This document shows positions 33,678 through 40,989 of a DNA stretch of 61,885 nt, piece after piece. Each line of letters opens with the position of its first letter. Position 1 is the stretch's first letter. Under the pieces are notes generated by a model, which searched no databases, was not told where the DNA came from, and saw only the letters and a list, made by a program, of their open reading frames with translations. This DNA is from an uncultured Gemella sp. (lineage in GTDB: Bacteria > Bacillota > Bacilli > Staphylococcales > Gemellaceae): positions 1 to 61,885 of the forward strand of contig NZ_CAAFUZ010000061.1 in the NCBI RefSeq assembly GCF_900766305.1. Reading direction: 5' to 3'. Position numbers and translations under genes: made by a program.

Positions 33678-34214
33678 TTAGTTATCTATTTCTACTTTTA
33701 GTACTTTTCCTGATACAGCATCTACTACCACATCATATTCTAACCCATTTGCACGAGCTTCTACATCATAAACATATAAAGGTGCTCCATTATTTTGGTA
33801 TGCATAGTCATCCTCATATTCAGGCATAACTTTTACAAAATTAATATTTTGCTCAGGAGTTGAAATTGCTTGCGCTACTATAGTACGAATCTCTTGTTGT
33901 GATTTTGCATTTTGTGTATTTTGTTGAGTACTATTATTGTTATTATTATTTTGAACATTAGAAGATTGGTCAGTATTTTGCGAATTACTATTTGAACCAT
34001 TATCCCCTTTGTTACTATTGTTGTTATTATTATTTTGATTTGTCTGATTTCCGACATTCATTTTTACATTCGAGTATGCTTCTTGAATTTTAGCTCTTTG
34101 TGCTGTTTCATACTTATCATATGCATAAGCACCTACTCCACCCGTTACTACTACAGCTAACGCTCCAATAATTAATGGTTTTAAAAAGTTTCTTTTTCTA
34201 TTGTTTTCTGTCAT
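33678..34214 (-). CDS. Membrane-anchored PepSY-domain protein, copy 2
   Basis: 178 aa. A short cytoplasmic start (RKRNFLK) and one membrane helix (about 13-30) are followed by a helical part, a low-complexity Asn/Gln/Ser linker (about 55-103) and a PepSY domain (about 108-178, ending in YDVVVDAVSGKVLKVEI). It is a paralogue of the next gene upstream; the two differ mainly in the linker. PepSY proteins often block proteases or sense the envelope. The promoter has the same box as the two-component operon at 35-37 kb, so it is probably controlled by it. Confidence 0.82.
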   Translation of the reverse strand: MTENNRKRNFLKPLIIGALAVVVTGGVGAYAYDKYETAQRAKIQEAYSNVKMNVGNQTNQNNNNNNSNKGDNGSNSNSQNTDQSSNVQNNNNNNSTQQNTQNAKSQQEIRTIVAQAISTPEQNINFVKVMPEYEDDYAYQNNGAPLYVYDVEARANGLEYDVVVDAVSGKVLKVEIDN

Positions 34215-34246
34215 TTTTTATTTCCCTCTTTTTTCTTTATATTTTT

Positions 34247-34278
34247 ATTATACATTTCCTTTATGAATTTTAGATGAA
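34247..34278 (-). promoter_or_regulatory. Promoter of PepSY copy 2 with TTCAT direct-repeat box
   Basis: On the minus strand: TTCAT (34274-34278), 6 bases, TTCAT (34263-34267), 10 bases, TATAAT (34247-34252). This replaces a normal -35 element, as in activation by an OmpR-type regulator. The same layout occurs at 34902, 34968, 35034 and 37305. Confidence 0.75.
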
Positions 34279-34297
34279 GATTAAAATATTAGTTTTT

Positions 34298-34870
34298 CTA
34301 GTCATCAATTTTCACTTTTAATACTTTCCCTGATACAGCATCTACTACTACATCATATTCTAATCCATTAGCTTTTGCTTCAACTTTATAAACATATAAA
34401 GATACTCCATTATTTTGTGGTGCGTAATCATCATCATATTTAGGTTTAATTTTTACAAACTTAATATTTTGCTCCGGTACTGATATTGCTTCTGCTACAA
34501 TTGAGCGAATCTCTTGTTGGGATTTTACATTTTGAGTATTTTGTTGTGAATTGTTGTTTTGAGTATTATTATTTGAGCTATTATTTCCACTATTGTTATT
34601 ATCATTTGAATTAGTTTGATTTTCTGTATTCAACTTAATATTTGAGTAAGCATCTTGAATTTTAGTTCTTTGCGCAGTTTCATATTTATCATAAGCATAA
34701 GCTCCAACTCCACTTGTCACTACAACAGCTAACGCTCCGATAATTAATGGTTTTAAAAAGTTTCTTTTTACTTTTGTAGGTTGTTCATTATATTGATTAT
34801 CATTTTCGATAGTTTCAACATAAGTTCCTTCAATTGTTTCGATTTCGTTGTTATTAATATTTTTTGTCAT
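34298..34870 (-). CDS. Membrane-anchored PepSY-domain protein, copy 1
   Basis: 190 aa. Compared with copy 2 it has 23 more residues before the membrane helix (about 37-54) and a shorter Asn/Ser/Gln linker (about 80-115). The PepSY domain (about 120-190) ends in YDVVVDAVSGKVLKVKI. The helix and PepSY parts are nearly identical between the copies, so the duplication is fairly recent or they exchange sequence. Three tandem copies of the promoter box lie upstream, suggesting strong control by the adjacent two-component system. Confidence 0.82.
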   Translation of the reverse strand: MTKNINNNEIETIEGTYVETIENDNQYNEQPTKVKRNFLKPLIIGALAVVVTSGVGAYAYDKYETAQRTKIQDAYSNIKLNTENQTNSNDNNNSGNNSSNNNTQNNNSQQNTQNVKSQQEIRSIVAEAISVPEQNIKFVKIKPKYDDDYAPQNNGVSLYVYKVEAKANGLEYDVVVDAVSGKVLKVKIDD

Positions 34871-34901
34871 TTTTAATTTACCTCTTTTTATTTATATTCT
34901 T

Positions 34902-35073
34902 ATTTTATATTTCTTTTATGAATTTCAAATGAAGATTTCATTTTTATTCTTTTCTTTTGATATTTTTATTATATCTTCGTTTTATGAACGCTAAATGAAG
35001 ATTTCATTTTTATTCTTTCCTTTTGATATTTTTATTATATCTTCGTTTTATGAACGCTAAATGAAGATTTTTA
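34902..35073 (-). promoter_or_regulatory. Three tandem promoters with TTCAT boxes before PepSY copy 1
   Basis: Boxes at 34902-34933 (-10 TAAAAT), 34968-34999 and 35034-35065 (both -10 TATAAT) all have TTCAT-6-TTCAT-10-(-10). The last two are in perfect 66-base tandem repeats with one base changed (units 34927-34992 and 34993-35058, third unit begins at 35059). The nearest copy is diverged. All point at the PepSY gene. Confidence 0.78.
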
Positions 35074-35097
35074 ATATTTTAAAATTTTCTAAAATAT

Positions 35098-35130
35098 TAA
35101 AAGCACACCTTCCTATTTCAAAGATGTGCT
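35098..35130 (-). terminator. Terminator of the 35-37 kb two-component operon
   Basis: Stem AAGCACACCTT with AAGATGTGCTT (wobble on the minus strand), then T-rich sequence. It lies 10 bases past the kinase stop, upstream of the PepSY promoters. Confidence 0.78.
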
Positions 35131-35139
35131 TCATTATTC

Positions 35140-36483
35140 TTATATATTCACTACAAATTTTGTTCCTTTTGGTTTATTATCTAATACCGCTATTTTCCCA
35201 TCATGTAATTCCACTATTTTTTTCGTAATAGATAACCCTAACCCCGAAGAATTATCCTCTGTCGTAGTTCTAGATTTATCTACTTTATAAAATCTGTCCC
35301 AAATATGTTTTTTCTCAGTATCATTTATTCCTATTCCATCATCAGAAACTTCAATAATTATTCTATTTCTTTTGGCTAGACAAACTGTTACTTCTGTTTC
35401 CGCATATTTCAAAGCATTAGATAATAAGTTATCTATCATTCTCATAATTAAAGCTTCATTTGCATGAACTACGATATTTTCTTCTATATTTATAGATAAT
35501 TTTATATTCTTATTATCGAATAAAATTTTATAGTCTTCTAATGTATGTTTTATTTTATCCGATAGAAGAAGTTCTTCCTTTGGAATCTCTAAACGACTAT
35601 CTAGTCTAGATAATTCTAAAATTTGATTAATCATAGAAGTCATTCTTTTACTTTGTCTTTCTATTACATCAAATGATTCTTTAGCATCTTCTATAGAATC
35701 TGTATATTTAGCTCCATATTCACTTTCTGCCATAATTACAGAAATTGGCGTACGAAGTTCATGTGATACATCCGAACTGAATTGGCGTTCTCTTTTCGAT
35801 GAATTTTCTAGAGTTTCTAACATTTCATTAAAAACTTTACCTAACTTGTGAACTTCATCAGCTCCATCTTCTATAGAAATTCTTTTACTAAGATCATTAC
35901 TTTTTGCGATAGCATCCGCAGTTTCGGTCATATCTCTTACAGGTTTCAATGAACTCCTTATTATCAAGTATCCTCCATACATTATAACTAAAATGACAAA
36001 TGGACTACCCACACCAATAATTAACGGTAATATCCAACCGTTAATGTTATTAGTAACTTGTACTATACCTCTCACATATTTCCCATTCCCTAATCTAGCA
36101 GAACTAGTTTCTGAATCATAATATAAATACTTATTATTGTTTACATCTTTATATTCAGAAATAACTCCTAGACTAAAATCATTAACTTTAAAATTTCTAG
36201 GTACAGAACCTGCAATGAGATTTCCATCTTTATCATAAACAGACAAGGTCACTCCATCTTCATACGGGGTAAACTTATCAGATCCGCTAGCGATTTCAGC
36301 TACCTCTTCTATCAATTTCTTTTCACTATTTTTTTCAACAACACTATCACTGACTAAAAATGTCCCAACTATCAGTGAGCCTATTAATAAAACTATAAAT
36401 GTTGTATACCATAAAGTGATTTTGAAAGTTAATGATACTTTTCTAAATGGAAATATCGATAATTTCTTAATTTTATTTAACAA
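35140..36483 (-). CDS. Sensor histidine kinase paired with the PepSY regulon
   Basis: 447 aa. Membrane helices lie at about 25-46 and 150-175 with an outer sensor part of about 105 residues. A HAMP-like linker (176-228) follows, then HisKA with H241 in DVSHELRTP, the N box LLSNALKYA, DDGIGI, and SSGLGLSITKKI. It overlaps the regulator gene by 11 bases. Downstream lie two PepSY genes under the same promoter box. Kinases next to PepSY genes often answer envelope or cation stress; the signal here is not known. Confidence 0.88.
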   Translation of the reverse strand: MLNKIKKLSIFPFRKVSLTFKITLWYTTFIVLLIGSLIVGTFLVSDSVVEKNSEKKLIEEVAEIASGSDKFTPYEDGVTLSVYDKDGNLIAGSVPRNFKVNDFSLGVISEYKDVNNNKYLYYDSETSSARLGNGKYVRGIVQVTNNINGWILPLIIGVGSPFVILVIMYGGYLIIRSSLKPVRDMTETADAIAKSNDLSKRISIEDGADEVHKLGKVFNEMLETLENSSKRERQFSSDVSHELRTPISVIMAESEYGAKYTDSIEDAKESFDVIERQSKRMTSMINQILELSRLDSRLEIPKEELLLSDKIKHTLEDYKILFDNKNIKLSINIEENIVVHANEALIMRMIDNLLSNALKYAETEVTVCLAKRNRIIIEVSDDGIGINDTEKKHIWDRFYKVDKSRTTTEDNSSGLGLSITKKIVELHDGKIAVLDNKPKGTKFVVNI

Positions 36484-37138
36484 AGTATCCTAGCCCCCTT
36501 TTAGTATAAATAATAGTTTTATCCGTTCCATTATCTAGTTTTTTCCTAATATTTTTTATAATTACATCTACTATATTCGAAGCGCCATCATAATCATAAT
36601 CCCAAACATGATTAAGAATCTGATCACGACTCAAGATACTCTCTTTATTCTTCATAAGATACTCTAATACCTCATATTCTTTACCTGTTAATCCTATATT
36701 CTCACCATTTCTAGTAACTTGTTTTTTGGAGATATCCAGTACAACATCGTCGACTTGAATAACATTAGTTGCTAGACCATAGTTACGTCTCATTAAAACC
36801 CTTATTCTAGCAAGTAATTCATCAAATTCAAACGGCTTAACTATATAATCATCAGCTCCACTATCAAGACCGACGATTTTATCCTCTAAAGTATCTTTAG
36901 CAGTTAACATAATAACTGGTGTATTGTTTTTACTCTCACGAAGCCTTTCGATAAACTCATAGCCATCAACATTCGGCATCATTATATCGGTTATAATCAA
37001 ATCATACTCACTATAACTCACAAAATCTAATGCTTCCCCACCATCAAAACAACTATCTACGCTGTAATTATTTTTCTTTAAATGTTTAGTAATTATTCTA
37101 TTCAAATCGCGTTCATCTTCAACAACAAGAATCTTCAT
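36473..37138 (-). CDS. OmpR/PhoB-family response regulator of the PepSY regulon
   Basis: 221 aa. Receiver domain with E7/D8, phosphoacceptor D51, T79 and K101; winged-helix domain from about 125, ending in TKRGLGYFVK. Its own promoter (37305-37336) carries the TTCAT direct-repeat box, so it is probably self-activating. The 165-base leader between that promoter and the start is mostly filled by a dispersed hairpin repeat. Confidence 0.9.
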   Translation of the reverse strand: MKILVVEDERDLNRIITKHLKKNNYSVDSCFDGGEALDFVSYSEYDLIITDIMMPNVDGYEFIERLRESKNNTPVIMLTAKDTLEDKIVGLDSGADDYIVKPFEFDELLARIRVLMRRNYGLATNVIQVDDVVLDISKKQVTRNGENIGLTGKEYEVLEYLMKNKESILSRDQILNHVWDYDYDGASNIVDVIIKNIRKKLDNGTDKTIIYTKRGLGYFVK

Positions 37139-37195
37139 AACAATCTCCTTATACTAAATTTCTACTATATTTTACTTAATTCACATATAAATGTA

Positions 37196-37290
37196 AAGGG
37201 AGTGACTCAAAATTGTGATTTCTTAAGAAACAAGATTTTGTTGAGTCGCTTTGTTAAAATTCAGGTCTTTTGAGCCAACCCTTTTATAAT
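37196..37290 (-). repeat. Dispersed intergenic hairpin repeat, copy R2
   Basis: A long imperfect hairpin (arms AGTGACTCAA at 37201 and TTGAGTCGCT at 37241-37250) is followed by a stretch that matches the 61.7 kb repeat (13 identical bases at 37249-37261 against 61732-61744, reversed). It lies inside the leader of the response regulator operon. Confidence 0.65.
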
Positions 37291-37304
37291 TTCATTTACT
37301 ATAT

Positions 37305-37336
37305 ATTATAAAGTAAAAAGATGAATCTTAAATGAA
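37305..37336 (-). promoter_or_regulatory. Promoter of the two-component operon with TTCAT box
   Basis: On the minus strand TTCAT (37332-37336), 6 bases, TTCAT (37321-37325), 10 bases, TATAAT (37305-37310): the same spacing as before both PepSY genes. Confidence 0.75.
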
Positions 37337-37341
37337 AAAGA

Positions 37342-37372
37342 GAGCGACTTAAACTCAATTTTGTTAAGTCAC
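37342..37372 (-). terminator. Terminator of the ABC transporter operon
   Basis: Arms 37342-37352 and 37364-37372 form a 9-bp stem with one wobble, then a T run on the minus strand, 12 bases past the ATPase stop codon. It shares the GTGACTTAA core with the hairpin at 20.06 kb. Confidence 0.78.
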
Positions 37373-37384
37373 CCCCATGAGGTT

Positions 37385-38158
37385 CTATTCACTTTCTTCT
37401 AAATTATAAAGTAACTCATATAATGCTTTTGCATCTAGTTTTTCTTTTTCTTCTTTACTGATATCTCGAACTAATTCACCACGGTGCAGCACTATAATTC
37501 TATTACCGTATTTCACCGCATCTTGGATATTATGAGTAATCATTAAGGCAGTTAACTTTTTCTCTTCTATTTTTTCACGAGTAAGCTCCATTATTTTCTT
37601 CTGTGTTTTAGGATCTAATGCTGCAGTGTGTTCATCAAGAAGTAAAAGTTTTGGAGTTGTCATAGTCGCCATTAAAAGTGCAATAGCCTGACGTTGCCCT
37701 CCAGACAATAATCCCATCTCACTATCTAATCTGTCTTCAAGTCCTAAGTCTAAAGTCGCTAGTAACTCTTTAAAAAGCTTTCTATCTTCTTTCGTAGTCC
37801 CTGGTTTAAAACCTCTAACTTTACCACGTCGTAGTGCTAAAGACATATTCTGTGCAACAGTCATACGAGGAGCTGTTCCATCAAGTGGATTTTGGAAAAC
37901 TCTACTAATAAATCCAGCTCTCTTGTGTTCTACTATATTACTTACATCTTTTCCTTCTATTAAGATTTCTCCACCATCTAATGAGAACGAACCCGCTAAG
38001 GCATTAAGAAAAGTTGATTTCCCTGCTCCATTTCCACCAAGAATAGTAATAAAATCACCATCTTTTATTTCAAGACTAACATTTTTTAAAGCATGTTGCT
38101 CTCTAATAGTTCCAGGAAAGAATGTTTTATCTATTTTATTAATTTTTATAAATGACAT
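37385..38158 (-). CDS. ABC transporter ATP-binding protein (TrpX-type system)
   Basis: 257 aa. Walker A GGNGAGKST (about 42-50), signature LSGGQRQ (about 150), Walker B LLLLDEHTAALD and the switch His in MITHNI are all present. It powers the permease encoded 3 bases upstream. The DEH (not DEP) after Walker B is common in this subfamily. Last gene of the binding protein-permease-ATPase operon. Confidence 0.9.
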   Translation of the reverse strand: MSFIKINKIDKTFFPGTIREQHALKNVSLEIKDGDFITILGGNGAGKSTFLNALAGSFSLDGGEILIEGKDVSNIVEHKRAGFISRVFQNPLDGTAPRMTVAQNMSLALRRGKVRGFKPGTTKEDRKLFKELLATLDLGLEDRLDSEMGLLSGGQRQAIALLMATMTTPKLLLLDEHTAALDPKTQKKIMELTREKIEEKKLTALMITHNIQDAVKYGNRIIVLHRGELVRDISKEEKEKLDAKALYELLYNLEESE

Positions 38159-38161
38159 TTT

Positions 38162-39037
38162 CTACGCATCCTTTCTCTTAGCTTTTAATTTTAATTGAGG
38201 TAGTGTTAAGAATATAGCAATTACTAGAGCTGAAACTAGTTTAAAGTCATTTGCTCCAATAATATTTAATTTTAACACACCAACTAGCAGTAATCTATAA
38301 ATTATAGCACCACAAATTACACAAATTAACCTTGACGTGAAAGCTACATCTTTGAAGATTACTTCCCCTATAATAATTGCTGCTAAAGCTACTACTATAA
38401 CTCCAATACCACTATTTACATCTGAATAACCATTATTTTGTGCTAAAATTGCACCAGCTAAAGAAATAATTCCATTAGCAAGCATTAATCCTAAAATCGT
38501 CATTGTTTTTGTAGAAATCCCTAATGCTGTTGCCATTTTCTCATTATCTCCTGTTGCAATTAAACTCTGACCTAATTCCGTTGAAAAGAATAAAGACATA
38601 GCGATAATAATTAATCCAGAAAGAATAATTCCAACAAATACAGTATCATAATGAGTTGGTAAGTTTAATCCTTGAATCTTACTGAAAATTGTATCTTTAT
38701 TGATTAAACTTAAATTTGGTCTACCCATAATTCTAAGGTTCACCGATAATAATGCAGTCATTGTTAAGATTCCTGCAAGTAAACTTGGGATTTTACAAAC
38801 GGTAATTAAGAATCCAGTAACAAGACCTGCTAGCATACCTGCCACTATAGAAACTAATGTAGCTACAATAGGATTAATTCCATTGTGTATACAAATAACA
38901 CAGACAGCTGCTCCTAAAGGATATGCACCTTCAGTAGTCATATCCGCAATATTTAAAACTCTAAAACTTATAAACAATCCAAGCGATAATATTCCCCACA
39001 GCATCCCCTGAGAAATCGCTGAAATAAATAAATCCAT
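38162..39037 (-). CDS. ABC transporter permease (TrpX-type system)
   Basis: 291 aa, about eight or nine membrane segments of the branched-chain-type permease fold (BPD_transp_2), with the early ITEGAYPLGAA-like NIADMTTEGAYPLGAA block typical of ABC_sub_bind partner permeases. It forms the channel for the solute bound by the protein encoded upstream. A strong hairpin separates it from the binding protein gene. Confidence 0.88.
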   Translation of the reverse strand: MDLFISAISQGMLWGILSLGLFISFRVLNIADMTTEGAYPLGAAVCVICIHNGINPIVATLVSIVAGMLAGLVTGFLITVCKIPSLLAGILTMTALLSVNLRIMGRPNLSLINKDTIFSKIQGLNLPTHYDTVFVGIILSGLIIIAMSLFFSTELGQSLIATGDNEKMATALGISTKTMTILGLMLANGIISLAGAILAQNNGYSDVNSGIGVIVVALAAIIIGEVIFKDVAFTSRLICVICGAIIYRLLLVGVLKLNIIGANDFKLVSALVIAIFLTLPQLKLKAKRKDA

Positions 39038-39088
39038 CCTGCACCTCTTTAATTTAATATTTCTTCTAATTTGATTTTATATAATTTA

Positions 39089-39136
39089 GAGCGACTCATA
39101 AACAATAATTTTTTCTATTGATTTGATGAGTCGCTC
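39089..39136 (-). terminator. Hairpin inside the ABC transporter operon
   Basis: A perfect 10-bp outer stem (GAGCGACTCA at 39089-39098 with TGAGTCGCTC at 39127-39136) and an AT-rich inner part. There is no proper T run after it, so it may be a partial terminator or a 3' stabiliser that gives more binding protein than permease. The outer stem equals the dispersed repeat core. Confidence 0.55.
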
Positions 39137-39189
39137 CTTTTAATTATTTATAATTCAAATAGCTTCTTAATAATATAATATCAATAATA

Positions 39190-40194
39190 TTATTTTTTAT
39201 CTACTACTTTTGCTTTATCTTTAATTTCTTTTGGAATTTCAATTCCTAATTGTTTTGCTTTTGCTTCATTTAGGTAGATAACACCTTCATTAGCAAGTAC
39301 GATTGGCATATCTTTAGTATCTGCACCTTTTAATACTTTAGCTACAACTTTAGCTGTTTCAACACCGATTTGATATTGGTCAACACCTAGTCCTAAAAGT
39401 CCTCCATCAGCTACCATTGTGTCTGCAGATGGGAATACTGGAATTTTCTTAGCGTCTGTTACTTTTACTACTGTTGCCATTGCACTAGCGATTGTGTTAT
39501 CGATTGGAACAAAGATTGCATCAGTTTGTGAAGCAAGACTTTCTGTTACTTGTTGAATATCATTTGTATTAGCTACTGTTGAAACTTTAACTTCTAATCC
39601 TAATTCTTTAGCTAATTTTTCAGCTTCTTGAGCTTGTTTTACAGAGTTATCTTCACTAGCTGTATAAAGAATACCAACTTTTTTCATGTTAGGTAAAACT
39701 TTTTTCATGATTTCAAGTTGTTGTTTAATTGGAGTTCTATCACTAACACCAGTAATATTGTTTCCTGGTTTATCTTCAGCTTTAATTAATCCTGCTTCAA
39801 CTGGATAAGTAATACCACCCATGATGATTGGTTTATCTTTAGTTGCATTTGATAATGATAAAGTAGCTGGTGTTGTGATACCTACTAAAATATCGTTGTT
39901 ATCTGTAACTAATTTTTGACCCATACTAGCTAAGTTACTTTGATCACCTTGAGCATTTTGAAGATCAATTTTTAAATTCTTACCAACTTCATATCCTTCT
40001 TTTTTCAGTCCATCTTCTAAACCTTTGTAAATTTGGTCAAGAGCTGGGTGACTAAGTAATTGAAGTACCCCTACTTTCACTTCTTTATTATCAACTTTTT
40101 TAGTTTCTTCACCTTTTTTACTAGAGAAGAATCCATAACCTAATACACAAACTAATAATACCGCGAATGCTACAAAAATTTTATTTACTTTCAT
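39190..40194 (-). CDS. ABC transporter substrate-binding protein, TrpX family (ABC_sub_bind)
   Basis: 334 aa. An N-terminal hydrophobic segment (4-22) anchors or exports it; Val before C16 speaks against a true lipobox. The rest fits the ABC_sub_bind family: KVGVLQLLSHPALDQIYKG at the start, GITTPATLSLSNAT, GGITYPVEAGL, VGILYTASEDNSV and VFPSADTMVADGGLLGLGVD. Family members carry Trp or other aromatic substrates. Trp is the best guess, supported by the Trp codon in the leader peptide upstream. First structural gene of the operon, behind a long attenuator. Confidence 0.85.
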   Translation of the reverse strand: MKVNKIFVAFAVLLVCVLGYGFFSSKKGEETKKVDNKEVKVGVLQLLSHPALDQIYKGLEDGLKKEGYEVGKNLKIDLQNAQGDQSNLASMGQKLVTDNNDILVGITTPATLSLSNATKDKPIIMGGITYPVEAGLIKAEDKPGNNITGVSDRTPIKQQLEIMKKVLPNMKKVGILYTASEDNSVKQAQEAEKLAKELGLEVKVSTVANTNDIQQVTESLASQTDAIFVPIDNTIASAMATVVKVTDAKKIPVFPSADTMVADGGLLGLGVDQYQIGVETAKVVAKVLKGADTKDMPIVLANEGVIYLNEAKAKQLGIEIPKEIKDKAKVVDKK

Positions 40195-40265
40195 TTTAAT
40201 AATCTCCTTTTACTTTTATCTATAATAATATTTTTTGTAATCAAATTTTAGAAGCGTATCTATAT

Positions 40266-40438
40266 AAAAAGACCACTAGCATATATCTAGTGGTCCTTAC
40301 GTATAATTTTTAATAATATAAAAAACCACCTAGATATTTCTATGTGGCCTCGATTTTTCCATCACAAATAATCCACATAGATACTTACTTCTCACCTGAG
40401 AGTCGTATCTATGTTAAAAAGAAACAAGATCGACTCAG
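40266..40438 (-). promoter_or_regulatory. Ribosome-controlled attenuator with chained alternative helices
   Basis: On the minus strand, segments in order: A (CTGAGTCG, 40438-40431), C (CATAGATAC then CGACTCTCAG, 40413-40396), B (GTATCTATGTGG, 40384-40373), D (CCACATAGA, 40347-40339), E (TCTAGGTGG then T run, 40334-40326), F (GACCACTAG, 40295-40287), F' (CTAGTGGTC then T run, 40279-40271). Possible pairs: A-C, C-B (9 bp perfect plus inner stem), B-D (9 bp), D-E terminator, E-F (8 bp, one bulge), F-F' terminator (9 bp perfect). The set A-C, B-D, E-F excludes the set C-B, D-E, F-F'. Confidence 0.72.
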
Positions 40439-40441
40439 TAT

Positions 40442-40498
40442 CTAGTGGCTTTGCCAACGAATATTTAATTGTAGCGTGTCAACTTGATACAGTTTCAT
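40442..40498 (-). CDS. Leader peptide of the TrpX-type operon
   Basis: 18 codons, product MKLYQVDTLQLNIRWQSH. AAAGGAG lies 10-11 bases before the ATG and the promoter is 38 bases upstream. The single Trp codon (40454-40456) is four codons before the stop. A ribosome waiting there would leave segment A (40431-40438) free, while one that reaches the stop (40442-40444) would cover it. This is the position expected for an attenuation peptide. It is too short to be judged by homology. Confidence 0.65.
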   Translation of the reverse strand: MKLYQVDTLQLNIRWQSH

Positions 40499-40535
40499 AA
40501 ATCTTTTTTCTCCTTTACGTTTAATTCTTGTTTAC

Positions 40536-40564
40536 ATTATAGCAACACTTTTTTTTATTGTCAA
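40536..40564 (-). promoter_or_regulatory. Strong promoter of the TrpX-type operon
   Basis: On the minus strand TTGACA (40559-40564), 17 bases, TATAAT (40536-40541): a perfect sigma-A consensus. Transcription would start near 40529, giving a leader of about 335 bases before the binding protein gene. Confidence 0.85.
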
Positions 40565-40757
40565 TATGTTTTTTCAAAAAAAATATAAAAATTCTGATAA
40601 TTCAAAAAACACTATATTTCATTATGTAAAACCATACTACTTAATCTCCTCATGATAAACTATTTTCAAAAAAAATATTATAAATATATTAACCCAACTT
40701 TATTTAATACTTCTGTATTACTTATATTAATTCACATTCAAATTTATTTTTGAAAAC

Positions 40758-40952
40758 TATGAAAATAAGTCGTTTTCATAACTGTAAAATTAGTATTTTA
40801 AAATTAATACACCTCCTAAACCATTGATATTATTGTTATATATAGAGAATATATTACTTCTCATTAATTGTATTTTTCATGAAAATAAAATTGAAAATAT
40901 ATCAATTTTATGAAAATTTACACTTGAAAATACATTTTCATAGGAGTATTAT
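40758..40952 (+). promoter_or_regulatory. Palindromic operators and promoter of the MFS gene
   Basis: The 40.56-40.99 kb gap has no gene but repeats the word TTTTCAT/ATGAAAA in palindromes: 40758-40780 (TATGAAAA, 7 bases, TTTTCATA), 40874-40885 (TTTTCATGAAAA) and 40925-40940 (TGAAAATACATTTTCA). The last overlaps a promoter, TTGAAA (40924-40929), 17 bases, TATTAT (40947-40952). A dimeric repressor is implied; none is encoded beside it. Confidence 0.55.
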
Positions 40953-40989
40953 TAATATATGTTATTAAAAATAAGTTAGGAGAATTTTT

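Noticed and set aside
40201..40530. T-box, SAM-I or TPP riboswitch before the ABC transporter
   Set aside because: There is no T-box sequence GGGTGGNACCGCG and no SAM-I or TPP core. The CTCTCAGGTGAGA piece is simply the inner stem of the C-B hairpin.
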